The position numbers and the translations under genes are program-made. This document shows, in pieces, positions 17,243 to 26,484 of a DNA stretch of 64,000 nt (positions are counted from its first letter, which is position 1; each line of letters begins with the position of its first letter). The notes beneath the pieces are model-generated. The model did not search any database, was not told the DNA's origin, and saw nothing but the letters and a program-made list of their open reading frames with translations. The stretch covers positions 1,488,001-1,552,000 of the forward strand of contig CBDHFR010000004.1 of assembly GCA_965262665.1 (NCBI GenBank), written 5' to 3'. Source of the stretch: CBDBND01 sp965262665 (GTDB lineage Bacteria; Pseudomonadota; Alphaproteobacteria; Rhodospirillales; Rhodospirillaceae).

Positions 17243-20200
17243 CTAAAACTGGCGGATATCGGTGACGCCAAGCACGTCTTTAATCCGCCCCAGAGTCTGC
17301 GGCGAGATGGCGTAGCGGTCGGCCAACGCGACCTCGATCTCATGGCCGTTAGAGCGGGCGACCAAAAGAATGCGGCCATTGCCACGTCCGTCCGCATCGA
17401 TGATCTCTTTCAGTTCCTCCACCGGTGCGCCGTCTTTAATTTCGATTCGCAGGTTATCGAGCTTGGCGGCGACCACCTCGTCCAGCGGCACCATCTTGGT
17501 CGCCATCAGCCGTACTTGATCATCTTCCAGTCTGGCATCCAATGTTATGAGCAGCGGTTCACCGGATTCCAGCATGCCCCGTGAAGCCACCAGCACTTCG
17601 GAAAACACGACGGCTTCATAAGTGCCCGTGGCGTCGGACAACGCGACAAAAGCATAACGGTTGCCGTTGCGGCCAACCCGCTCGCGCTTACTGACCATGG
17701 TTCCCGCCATGCGGATGGGAGCCTGGCAATCTTCTGGCATCAGACTCTCCAGGTCCCTCGCGTTGATCACCCCTTGGGCCATCAGTGTGTTTGCGTAGGC
17801 GTCCAGCGGATGGGCTGACAAATAGAATCCGATGGCGTCAAACTCATTGGTCAGCCGTTCCATCGGCCGCCAATCCTCTTTGTCCGGCAGCTTGAGTTCA
17901 GGCCGTTCCGTCTCTCCACCAAATAAGGCGTGCTGGTCGGAGTTTCGCTGTTCGGCTTCAGCCTGAGCAAAACGGAGAATCGTCTCCGCCCCTTCCATCA
18001 ATTGGGCACGATTGTCATGCAAACTGTCCAGGGCACCGGCACGGACCAAATTTTCGATCAGCCTTTTATTGATGAGTCCGGTCTCAAGCCGGCCGGCAAA
18101 ATCGGCGAGGTCTTTGAAGGGGCCTCCGGCTTGCCGCGCTTTCACCAAGCCTTCCATGGCTCCGGCACCGACGTTTTTGATGGCGGCCAGGGCATAGCGT
18201 ACGGCCCAAGCACCATTGGTCATCTGCTCCACCGCGAAACTCACATCCGATGTGTTGACATCAGGTGGCAGTAGCTCGATGCCCAATCGGGTCAATTCGG
18301 CCCGGAAGCCGGCCAGCTTGTCGGTGTTGTGCATGTCCAGCGACATGGTCGCCGCCATGAACTCGACGGGATAGTTGGCTTTCAAGTAGCCGGTTTGATA
18401 AGCCACCAACGCGTACGCCGCTGCGTGGGATTTATTGAATCCGTATCCGGCAAATTTAGCGACGGTGTCGAACACTTCCGACGCTTTGGACGCCGTCAGA
18501 CCGTGTTCCTTTGCACCATCAACAAATTGCTCCCGCTGGGCATCCATCTCGGCCTGGATCTTTTTGCCCATGGCCCGACGCAATAGATCGGCGCCACCGA
18601 GGGAATAGCCGGCCATTTCCTGCGCCGCCTTCATGACCTGCTCCTGGTAGATCATGATGCCGTAAGTTTCCTTGAGGATCGGCTCAAGCGTCGGGTGCAT
18701 ATAGGTGATGTTTTCGCGCCCGTTCTTTCGATCGATGAAGCTCGGGATATTGTCCATCGGGCCCGGCCGGTAGAGCGCGACCACGGCGATGATGTCCTCA
18801 AACACGTCCGGTTTCAGCTTGCGCAATACATCGCGCATGCCCGTGCTTTCCAGTTGGAACACCCCGGACGTATCGCCGCGGGAGAGCATGTCGAAAGTAT
18901 CGGTGTCATCGAGCGGGATGGTTGCCAGATCGAGTTCAATATCCCGTTCTGCCAGCAACTTCACTGCCTTATCCAGGACCGTCAATGTTTTCAGGCCAAG
19001 GAAGTCGAACTTTACGAGGCCCGCCTGCTCCACCCATTTCATGTTGAATTGTGTGACCGGCATTTCCGAATGGGGATCACGATAGAGTGCGACCAATTCA
19101 GACAGGGGCCGATCACCAATGACCACACCAGCGGCGTGAGTCGAGGCATGGTTGTGCAAACCTTCTAGCTTGAGAGAGATATCGAACAGCTGGGCGACGT
19201 TTTCATCGGTATCGCGCAGATACTGCAGTTCGGGCTCGGATTCGATAGCCTCGGCCAGGGTCACTGGACTGGCCGGATTGTTAGGCACCATCTTGCAGAT
19301 TTTGTCGACATAACCGAGAGGCATTTCCAACACCCGGCCGACATTGCGCAAGGCCGCGCGGGCCTGCAACTTGCCGAAGGTGATGATCTGCGCAACCCGG
19401 TCGCTGCCGTATTCCTCTTGAACAAATTTGATCACCTCCTCCCGCCGGTCTTGACAGAAGTCGATATCAAAGTCGGGCATGGACACCCGTTCCGGATTGA
19501 GGAACCGCTCGAACAGCAGATCAAAACGCAAGGGGTCAAGGTCAGTGATCAACAGCGACCAGGCCGCCACGGAGCCGGCGCCAGACCCCCGCCCCGGCCC
19601 TACCGGGATGCCCTGCTCCTTCGCCCATTGAATGAAATCGGCCACGATGAGGAAATAGCCTGGGAACCCCATGGAGTTAATAACGTCAAGTTCGTAGTCG
19701 AGGCGATCACGATAAGGTTTGGCCGCCTCTTGCTGCTCAGTTTCGTCCATGCTGTCGATAAAGACATACTTTTGCAGGCGTTCTTCCAATCCGGTTTTAG
19801 CCAGATCGCGCAGCGCGTCCGCTTCGGTTTGATCACCGGCTTTAGGCGATCGCGGCAAAATGGGATCGCGCCGCTCCACCATCACTGCACACCTTTTGGC
19901 GATGACGATGGTATTTTCAATCGCCTCCGGAAGATCAGCAAACAAAGTCTGCATATCGTCCGCCGACTTAAACCGATGCTCCGGAGTCAACCGGCGTCTA
20001 TCCGCCACCGAAACAAATGATTTCTCAGCAATGCAAAGCAAAGCATCATGCGCTTCGTACATGCTGGTATCGGTAAAGAAGGGCTCGTTGGTCGCCACCA
20101 ATGGGATGTCGTGGGCATAGGCCAGATCAATGAGCGCCGGTTCGATTTGATCTTCGATCGCCAGCCCGTGGCGTTGGAGTTCCACGTAAAGGCGCTCCGG

Positions 20201-20725
20201 GAATACTGAATTCAATTTCAGAAGTGCCTCTTCTGCCTTGGGAAACTGCCCGTCGCCCAATTGCCGGCCAGCGGCGCCATGCACACCACCGGTCAAAGCA
20301 ATTAAACCATCGCTATGCGCGGCAACTTTCTGCAGTGAAACCTGTGGGGTTTCTCCCGGTGGCGTATCCAGGAAGGAGGCACTCACCAACTTGAGTAGAT
20401 TCCCGTATCCCTCTTCCGTTTGACATAACAGCACCAGTTGATCGGGTTCGAGCTGCCGTGCGCTATTGCCCGCTTTACCATCCTTATCTTCGCGGCGCAC
20501 AGCGATCTGACAGCCGATGATGGGCTGGACCCCAGCGTCGGCACAGACCACGGAAAATTCCAAAGCGCCAAACAAATTGCTGGTGTCGGTCAACGCAACC
20601 GCGGGCATGCGGTTTTGGACACAAAGATCAACCAGATCGGGAATCTTGATGGCGCCTTCCGCCAACGAGTAGGCAGAATGGATTCGGAGGTGGACAAAGG
20701 GCGCATGAGTCACAGAGGGTGTCAT
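17243..20725 (-). CDS. dnaE: DNA polymerase III subunit alpha
   Basis: The replicative polymerase catalytic subunit, 1,160 residues, the normal DnaE1 length. The N-terminal PHP domain starts FVHLRIHSAYSLAEGAIKIP. The palm carries GPGRGSGAGSVAAWSL and the catalytic aspartates in PDFDIDFCQDRREEVI. The fingers region includes GVFQLESTGMRDVLRKLKPD and YQEQVMKAAQEMAGYSLGGA. Then come a helix-hairpin-helix region (YALAAIKNVGAGAMEGLV) and a C-terminal OB fold (IRMAGTMVSKRERVGRNGNR). It is the last gene of the proS-lolC-lolD-pcuAC-dnaE minus-strand run. It starts at ATG 20725, 88 bases from the copper-chaperone stop. It looks complete and functional. Confidence 0.98.
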   Translation of the reverse strand: MTPSVTHAPFVHLRIHSAYSLAEGAIKIPDLVDLCVQNRMPAVALTDTSNLFGALEFSVVCADAGVQPIIGCQIAVRREDKDGKAGNSARQLEPDQLVLLCQTEEGYGNLLKLVSASFLDTPPGETPQVSLQKVAAHSDGLIALTGGVHGAAGRQLGDGQFPKAEEALLKLNSVFPERLYVELQRHGLAIEDQIEPALIDLAYAHDIPLVATNEPFFTDTSMYEAHDALLCIAEKSFVSVADRRRLTPEHRFKSADDMQTLFADLPEAIENTIVIAKRCAVMVERRDPILPRSPKAGDQTEADALRDLAKTGLEERLQKYVFIDSMDETEQQEAAKPYRDRLDYELDVINSMGFPGYFLIVADFIQWAKEQGIPVGPGRGSGAGSVAAWSLLITDLDPLRFDLLFERFLNPERVSMPDFDIDFCQDRREEVIKFVQEEYGSDRVAQIITFGKLQARAALRNVGRVLEMPLGYVDKICKMVPNNPASPVTLAEAIESEPELQYLRDTDENVAQLFDISLKLEGLHNHASTHAAGVVIGDRPLSELVALYRDPHSEMPVTQFNMKWVEQAGLVKFDFLGLKTLTVLDKAVKLLAERDIELDLATIPLDDTDTFDMLSRGDTSGVFQLESTGMRDVLRKLKPDVFEDIIAVVALYRPGPMDNIPSFIDRKNGRENITYMHPTLEPILKETYGIMIYQEQVMKAAQEMAGYSLGGADLLRRAMGKKIQAEMDAQREQFVDGAKEHGLTASKASEVFDTVAKFAGYGFNKSHAAAYALVAYQTGYLKANYPVEFMAATMSLDMHNTDKLAGFRAELTRLGIELLPPDVNTSDVSFAVEQMTNGAWAVRYALAAIKNVGAGAMEGLVKARQAGGPFKDLADFAGRLETGLINKRLIENLVRAGALDSLHDNRAQLMEGAETILRFAQAEAEQRNSDQHALFGGETERPELKLPDKEDWRPMERLTNEFDAIGFYLSAHPLDAYANTLMAQGVINARDLESLMPEDCQAPIRMAGTMVSKRERVGRNGNRYAFVALSDATGTYEAVVFSEVLVASRGMLESGEPLLITLDARLEDDQVRLMATKMVPLDEVVAAKLDNLRIEIKDGAPVEELKEIIDADGRGNGRILLVARSNGHEIEVALADRYAISPQTLGRIKDVLGVTDIRQF

Positions 20726-20813
20726 AAGGTCAATTGATTACACTGTGGGCTGCGCCGGACCAGTGTTGAAAACAAGTTACCCACAGAAAAGTGCATAGCC
20801 TTGAGGATAAGCC

Positions 20814-21254
20814 TCAGGGAAACGGATTTCTTCGCGCAACGATAGCGCTCGTGGTCACCTCTCCCGCGTGTTCGAACATTAAAGTCAGTTGGATCAGGTC
20901 ATCTGAAGCGATGGGCTTTTCAATGCCCATGAGCATGAGGTGGTCGCCACCGGATTTGAAGGCGACGGTCTCGCCGGCTGGAAGGTCAATCCTTTCCACT
21001 AGCCGCATGCGCATGACCCCGTTTTCGCTGGAGGTGGTGCGATGCATCTCCGTTTTCGCCACCCCTTGAGCGCGGACACCGATGAAGCTGTCCGTTTCGG
21101 GTCCCGTGTTTTGCAGCGTGACATAGCCTGCCGTTACCATGGCTTGTCCCACAGGCATCCGCACCCAAGCGTTAGACACGATGATTTCGGCGGCACATAT
21201 ACCGGGCGAACCGGCGGCTATTGTGATCCACGTTATAAATAGTAGACGGCTCAT
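20814..21254 (-). CDS. PCu(A)C-type periplasmic copper chaperone
   Basis: A 146-residue secreted protein. The signal peptide MSRLLFITWITIAAGSPGIC is followed by AAEIIVSNAWVRMPVGQAMV and a cupredoxin-like domain. Copper ligands of the family pattern H(M)x10Mx21HxM are visible as EMHRTTSSENGVMRM and later GGDHLMLMGI. These proteins deliver Cu(I) to cytochrome oxidase subunits. Its start overlaps the lolD stop by four bases, so it is translated from the same messenger. Its presence between lolD and dnaE is an addition to the usual order. Confidence 0.9.
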   Translation of the reverse strand: MSRLLFITWITIAAGSPGICAAEIIVSNAWVRMPVGQAMVTAGYVTLQNTGPETDSFIGVRAQGVAKTEMHRTTSSENGVMRMRLVERIDLPAGETVAFKSGGDHLMLMGIEKPIASDDLIQLTLMFEHAGEVTTSAIVARRNPFP

Positions 21255-21931
21255 CCCTCGATCAGCAGACCTTCTTCAAGCCGCACAATCCGATCCATGC
21301 GTTTGGCCAATTCTGGATTGTGGGTTGCCACCAGAGCCGCTAGGCCGTGATCTCGGGATAGTTTCAACAGCGCGTCGAAGACACCATCAGCCGTATGGGG
21401 ATCCAGATTTCCCGTCGGTTCGTCAGCCAGCAGGACGGACGGACCATTGGCCAGCGCCCGGGCAATGGCCACGCGTTGTTGTTCGCCACCGGATAATAGT
21501 CCAGGACGATGGTCGTAGCGCTCACTTAAGCCAAGACTGTCGAGCAGCGCCTTCGCTTGTGTCGCGGCTTCATTCTTTTTCGTTCCGGCGATCATTTGCG
21601 GCACCACCACATTCTCAACCGCCGAAAACTCGGGCAACAAATGATGATACTGATAAACAAAGCCGAGGTATTTGAGACGCAGCTCGGTCATGCGTTGTTC
21701 GGAAAGATCGCGACTGGCCTCACCGACGATAAAGACTTCACCCTGATCCGGTTTCTCCAACAGCCCGGCCAAATGAAGAAGCGTCGACTTGCCCGATCCA
21801 GACGGGCCGACAAGCCCAACAATTTCTCCACGCTCGACTGCTAGCGATGCACCTCGCAGGACCTCAAGTCGTTTGGTGCCCTGCTCAAAAGTACGGTGAA
21901 CACCGTCCAGCTTGAGTGCCGGTTCACTCAT
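21251..21931 (-). CDS. lolD: Lipoprotein-releasing system ATPase LolD
   Basis: ABC-transporter ATPase that powers release of outer-membrane lipoproteins from the inner membrane to LolA. About 226 residues from Met 21931 (MSEPALKLDGV); the frame extends further upstream, but that part lies inside the permease gene. Walker A is GLVGPSGSGKSTLLHLAGLL, Q-loop VYQYHHLLPEF, signature LLSGGEQQRVAIARAL, Walker B VLLADEPTGNLD and the switch His is in VATHNPELAKRM. It overlaps the permease gene by eight bases, with which it forms the LolCDE-type complex. Confidence 0.95.
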   Translation of the reverse strand: MSEPALKLDGVHRTFEQGTKRLEVLRGASLAVERGEIVGLVGPSGSGKSTLLHLAGLLEKPDQGEVFIVGEASRDLSEQRMTELRLKYLGFVYQYHHLLPEFSAVENVVVPQMIAGTKKNEAATQAKALLDSLGLSERYDHRPGLLSGGEQQRVAIARALANGPSVLLADEPTGNLDPHTADGVFDALLKLSRDHGLAALVATHNPELAKRMDRIVRLEEGLLIEG

Positions 21932-23168
21932 AGCGCAGTGCTTCGACAGGGTCGGTGCGGGCCGCCCGCCACGACGGATAGAGGGTCGCGGCAAAAGAGA
22001 GCACCAGGGCCATCAGCACGACGGAGGCGGTTTCGCTCCAGTCCATCACCGCCGGTATGGTCGACAGAAAATAGATCTCGGCCGAGAACAAGTCCGTTCC
22101 GGTCAAGGTTTCCAAGAACCCTCGGACCGCTTCGATGTTGTCACAAAAGACGATCCCAAAAATGAGGCCGAGAATGGTCCCGGTCACACCGACACTGGCG
22201 CCGGCGAGAAAGAACACCCGCATGACCATGCCCCGGGTGGCGCCCATGGTGCGCAAGATGGCGATGTCCCGCCCCTTGTCCTTCACCAGCATGATCAGCC
22301 CGGCGATGATATTGAACGCTGCCACCACGATAATCAGGGTGAGGATGAGAAACATGACGTTGCGTTCCACCTGCAGCGCGTTGAAGAAAGTGGAATTGGT
22401 CTGCTCCCAGGACAACACCCGCACGCCAGGTCCGGCGACATCGATAACGTCTTGTGCAATGAACCGGGCTTGGTCAGGGTTTTCCACCTGGATTTCGATC
22501 GCTGTGACGCTGCTGGGATATTTGAAATACACCTGCGCCAAGGCCAATGGCATATAGACGATAGAGGAATCGAATTCGCTCATGCCTACGTCGAAGATAG
22601 CGACAATGGGATAGTCCTTCAAACGGGGCGCCGTACCGAAAGCAGTCACGTTGCCCTTGGGTGATATCAGGGTGATCTCGTCACCGATCCCTAAGCCAAA
22701 CCGTTCGGCCATGCGCACACCGATCAAAACCCCCTCGCCCCTGGCAAAGGCCGGTAAGGACCCTTGGACAATATTTTCGGAGACCACCGCCCGTTCGGCT
22801 AGATCTTCGCCGCGCACGCCGCGGACCACCGCACCTGACGTGAGGCCCTGGGTCGTCGCCATCACCTGGTCGACAATTTGTGGCATAGCCGAAACCACAC
22901 CGGGGATTTCTTTAATCGCATCGACGCGGAGATCGTAGTCGGCGATGGAAAACTCAACGCCCTGAACATCGATGTGACCATTGACACCGAGGATGCGGGT
23001 CATGATGTCCTGCCGGTAGCCGTTCATCACCGCCATGACGATGATCAGAGTCGCCACTCCCAGACCAATCCCCAACAAAGAGAACCCGGCAATGACCGAG
23101 ACAAAACCCTCTTTCCGCCGCGCCCGTAGATAGCGCCCGGCCATCATGCGTTCGAAAGGGCCAAACAT
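21924..23168 (-). CDS. lolC: Lipoprotein-releasing system permease LolC/LolE
   Basis: A 414-residue inner-membrane permease. One membrane segment near residue 30 (GFVSVIAGFSLLGIGLGVAT) is followed by a large periplasmic MacB-like domain and three C-terminal segments (VMFLILTLIIVVAAFNIIAG; GTILGLIFGIVF; SVVLMALVLSFAATLYPSWR), ending in the usual AARTDPVEALRYE. Alphaproteobacteria often have a single LolC/E-type permease, so C versus E cannot be decided. Its start shares one base with the proS stop (TGATG), indicating coupled translation. Confidence 0.93.
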   Translation of the reverse strand: MFGPFERMMAGRYLRARRKEGFVSVIAGFSLLGIGLGVATLIIVMAVMNGYRQDIMTRILGVNGHIDVQGVEFSIADYDLRVDAIKEIPGVVSAMPQIVDQVMATTQGLTSGAVVRGVRGEDLAERAVVSENIVQGSLPAFARGEGVLIGVRMAERFGLGIGDEITLISPKGNVTAFGTAPRLKDYPIVAIFDVGMSEFDSSIVYMPLALAQVYFKYPSSVTAIEIQVENPDQARFIAQDVIDVAGPGVRVLSWEQTNSTFFNALQVERNVMFLILTLIIVVAAFNIIAGLIMLVKDKGRDIAILRTMGATRGMVMRVFFLAGASVGVTGTILGLIFGIVFCDNIEAVRGFLETLTGTDLFSAEIYFLSTIPAVMDWSETASVVLMALVLSFAATLYPSWRAARTDPVEALRYE

Positions 23169-24499
23169 CAGGTGCCGACCTCGGCGTGGTGTTCGGTCAG
23201 TTTGGACAGCACACTTTCCAGACTGAGATGCTGCCGGTCCCCAGTGGCCCGGCGTTTCAGTTCTACCGTGCCGTCTTTCAGTCCTTTGGGGCCGACGATC
23301 AGCTGCCAGGGCAAGCCAATGAGGTCCATGTTGGAGAACTTGACCCCCGCCCGCTCATTTCTGTCGTCATATAGGGTGGACAGGCCGATCTCTTCGAAAT
23401 TCTTGTAGAGATCGGCGCAGACCTTGTCGGTCTCACTGTCTCCCATTTTGAGGTTGATCAATCCGATCCGGTAGGGCGCCACCGTGTCCGGCCAAATGAT
23501 GCCGTCGTCGTCGTGAAAGGCTTCAATTATTGCCCCGACCAGGCGCGACACACCGATGCCGTATGAGCCCATGTAAGGTGTGATCATCTCACCGTCGGGG
23601 CCAAGCACCTGAGCCCCCATCGGTTCGGAATACTTTTGGCCAAAGTGAAAAATATGGCCCACTTCAATGCCCCGGGCTTCGATCAACTGATCACCTAATT
23701 CCTTACCCTTAGTTTCGTCGTGTTGTTCGTCGGTGGCCGCATAGTCACTGGTCCAGATGTCGACGAACTCTTGCAGGTCGCTCTGATAATCGACCACGAG
23801 AGGAATGGGCTTTTCGAGAAAGGCCGTGTGGCAGTAAACCTTACTTTCGCCGGTCTCCGCCAAGACGATGAACTCATGGCTCATGTCCCCGCCGATGGGA
23901 CCGGGATCAGCCTTCATCGGAATAGCCTTCAATCCCATGCGGGCAAAGGTGCGCAGATAGGCAACGAACATCTGATTGTAGGAGTGGCGGGCCGCCTCAA
24001 AGGTCAGGTCGAAAGAGTATGCATCCTTCATCAGGAATTCCCGCCCGCGCATGACACCAAAACGAGGCCGCACTTCATCGCGGAATTTCCAATGAATTTG
24101 ATAGAGATTGAGGGGCAGGTCTTTGTAGCTTTTCACATTGTTGCGGAAGATGTCGGTCGCCACCTCCTCATGGGTCGGACCGTAGAGCATGTCCCTGTCG
24201 TGCCGGTCCGTGATGCGGAGCATCTCTGGACCGTAATCGTCGTAACGCCCGCTCTCTTTCCAGAGGTCGCCCGACTGAATGGTGGGCATAACAATTTCCT
24301 GCGCCCCGGCGTCGTTTTGCTCTTCGCGGACGATCTGTTCAATTTTCTTTAGAACCCGGGTCCCGTGCGGCAACCAGTTGTATATGCCGGCCGCGTGCTG
24401 GCGGACCAGACCAGCCCGTAGCATCAGCCGGTGGGAGACGATCTGCGCTTCGGCAGGTGTTTCCTTCAATGTAGGGATAAAAGCGCGGGACAAGCGCAT
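23168..24499 (-). CDS. proS: Prolyl-tRNA synthetase, short (editing-domain-less) type
   Basis: Class II aminoacyl-tRNA synthetase charging tRNA-Pro. About 443 residues from MRLSRAFIPTLKETPAEAQI (Met 24499). The frame opens 11 residues earlier, but this Met matches the usual start. Motif 2 is WKFRDEVRPRFGVMRGREF; motif 3 is GIGVSRLVGAIIEAFHDDDG. The sequence goes from motif 2 to motif 3 without the long INS editing insert, as in alphaproteobacterial ProS. The anticodon-binding domain follows. First gene of the minus-strand housekeeping run; an IS110 remnant begins only 45 bases upstream, which may have removed its natural promoter. Confidence 0.97.
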   Translation of the reverse strand: MRLSRAFIPTLKETPAEAQIVSHRLMLRAGLVRQHAAGIYNWLPHGTRVLKKIEQIVREEQNDAGAQEIVMPTIQSGDLWKESGRYDDYGPEMLRITDRHDRDMLYGPTHEEVATDIFRNNVKSYKDLPLNLYQIHWKFRDEVRPRFGVMRGREFLMKDAYSFDLTFEAARHSYNQMFVAYLRTFARMGLKAIPMKADPGPIGGDMSHEFIVLAETGESKVYCHTAFLEKPIPLVVDYQSDLQEFVDIWTSDYAATDEQHDETKGKELGDQLIEARGIEVGHIFHFGQKYSEPMGAQVLGPDGEMITPYMGSYGIGVSRLVGAIIEAFHDDDGIIWPDTVAPYRIGLINLKMGDSETDKVCADLYKNFEEIGLSTLYDDRNERAGVKFSNMDLIGLPWQLIVGPKGLKDGTVELKRRATGDRQHLSLESVLSKLTEHHAEVGT

Positions 24500-24544
24500 G
24501 AAAAACCTCAAAAAATCAAATACAACGCACAATAGTACGCAATC

Positions 24545-25486
24545 GTGCGCAATTTAGGCAAAGCAATGACTGGTGTCCATTGCACCTTGGATGGCTGCTT
24601 TGAGGCTGTGGTCAATTTCAATCGCTTCCAACTCGAGCCACAATCCCTTCGGCCACGCGTGCAAGCTGATCCCGCCGTTGACAATGTCAAGCCATTCCTG
24701 AAGCGACAGAAGAATGACAGTAACGACGCGGCTGCAATCGTCGAGGCTGCACAGCGTCCCACTATGCGATTCGTAGCAGTGAAGTCGGAGGAAGCGCAGG
24801 CGGATTCGATGCTGTTCCGGACCCGTGCGCTCCTTGTCCGACAACGCACGCAGTCGATCAACTCACTGCGGGGCCAGCTCACGGAGTTCGGTGTGATCGC
24901 GCCACAGGGTGTAGGGAATGTCGCAGTGCTGCGGTTTGAATTCGGAACAGCGAGGGAGGTGCTTCCTGAACAGGTGGCATCGATGGCCGAACTGCTGTTC
25001 GAGCAGATCGCTGCTCTCAGTGAGCAGATCGCCAGCCTCGAGAAAGAGATCCGTTCTCAGGCCCAAGCGCGCGAGGAGATGAAACGGCTGATGACGATCC
25101 CCGGCATCGGACCGATCTGTGCGATGGCGGTGCATGGCTTTGCGCCGCCGATGGAGGGCTTCGGTTGCGGGCGTGACTTCGCGGCTTGGGTAGGGCTGAC
25201 ACCGAAGCAGAATTCGACGGCAGAAAAGCAGAGGCTCGGCCGGATCACCAAGATGGGACAGCGCGACCTCCGCCGATTGCTCGTTCTTGGCGCGACGGCC
25301 GTGCTCCGACATAAGCGCAAGCGCGCGGAGCTGGATGATCCCTGGCTCCGCAGGATGCTGGCGGAAAAGCCGCCGAAGCTGGTCGCTGTCGCTCTTGCGA
25401 ACAAGATGGCCCGCATCATCTGGGCGCTGTCGGTCAAGAAGGAAACCTACCGGGCGCCGGCGGCTGTTGCCGCTGGTGCGGGATAG
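24545..25486 (+). pseudogene. IS110-family (IS1111-like) transposase, N-terminus damaged
   Basis: The C-terminal two thirds are well preserved: QKNDSNDAAAIVEAAQRPTM, MLFRTRALLVRQRTQSINSL, LMTIPGIGPICAMAV (the transposase_20 helix-hairpin region), FAAWVGLTPKQNSTAEKQRL and ALANKMARIIWALSVKKETY. The first 50-60 residues are out of frame. The expected KLIPP...VKPFLKRQ junction is split by a frameshift near 24675, and the first Asp and Glu of the DEDD set are not in frame. It is likely inactive. Non-coding IS110 end sequence seems to continue to about 25757. Confidence 0.85.
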
Positions 25487-25804
25487 CTACTTGGAAAAAA
25501 AGGTTGTTTGGAACGCCGGGCTCTGCGGTCACGCTCTTGAGGGCGTGATGCGCGGATAACCCCGGTTGGTGCGGCTAGGACGAAAGACAACATAGGGGCA
25601 AAAGGTCGGAGAGACGGGGTCGGAAAAACCAGTAACGCCTGCAGGGCTGCCAAGCATACCGCCAGTGCGATTTGGATCCGATCCACGAACACCATATGGG
25701 CCCGCGGCGCATGTATGCCGCACTTGAGAGGCCGGACATAGGACAGTACCTGACCGCATGTCACGAGTTGTTCAAATTCCTGCTTGCACTACAGGGGGCG
25801 TCCA

Positions 25805-26479
25805 CATACAGGCGTTGGAAAAGAAGAATCGCGACGACGAAGCCCGCGGCGAGGTGGAAACGGCCCACCCCGGCTATCTGGGTTCACAGGACACCTTCTA
25901 TGTCGGCACCCTGAAGGGGGTGGGGCGGATCTACCAGCAGAGCTATATCGATCCCTATTCCAAGGTCGCGCAGGCCAAGCTCTACACCACCAAGACGCCG
26001 ATCACCGCCGCCGACCTGCTCAATGACCGGGTGCTGCCGTTCCATGACGAGCACGACCTGCCTGTGCTGCGGATCATGACCGACAGGGGCACGGAATACT
26101 GCGGGCGAGCGGACAAGCACGACTACCAGCTCTTCCTGGCCATCAACGATATCGACCACACCAAGACCAAGGTGAAATCACCGCAAACAAACGGCATCCG
26201 CGAGCGCTTTCACAAGACCGTGCTGCAGGAGTTCTACCAGGTCGCGTTCCGCAAAAGACTCTACGACAGCGTCGATGCGCTGCAGGACGATCTGGATCAA
26301 TGGCTACATCACTACAACACGGAACGCACTCATCAGGGCAAAATGTGTTGCGGCAGAACGCCGTTCCAGACCATGATCGAGGGCAAAGAAATCTGGAAGG
26401 AAAAGTTCGTGAACTGAACTTGACCTAACAGAGGCCGCCGGAAAAACGGCCAACTGTCAGATTACATCTGAACCACTAC
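25805..26479 (+). mobile_element. IS481-family element, 5'-truncated copy 1
   Basis: The right end TGTCAGATTACATCTGAACC ACTAC at 26479 matches the end of copy 2 (55990). The left end and N-terminal half of the transposase are missing where IS110 sequence begins. It is inserted at AATT within the PEP carboxylase gene. Confidence 0.85.
25814..26417 (+). pseudogene. IS481-family transposase, C-terminal fragment
   Basis: About 200 residues of the DDE core: ALEKKNRDDEARGEVETAHP, DTFYVGTLKGVGRIYQQSYI, the Asp in RIMTDRGTEYCG and the Glu region VKSPQTNGIRERFHKTVLQE, ending KEIWKEKFVN. It is nearly identical to copy 2 on the minus strand at 56 kb (one residue seen to differ, YIDP versus YVDP). The HTH half is absent, so it cannot work alone. 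Confidence 0.88.
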
Positions 26480-26484
26480 AATTT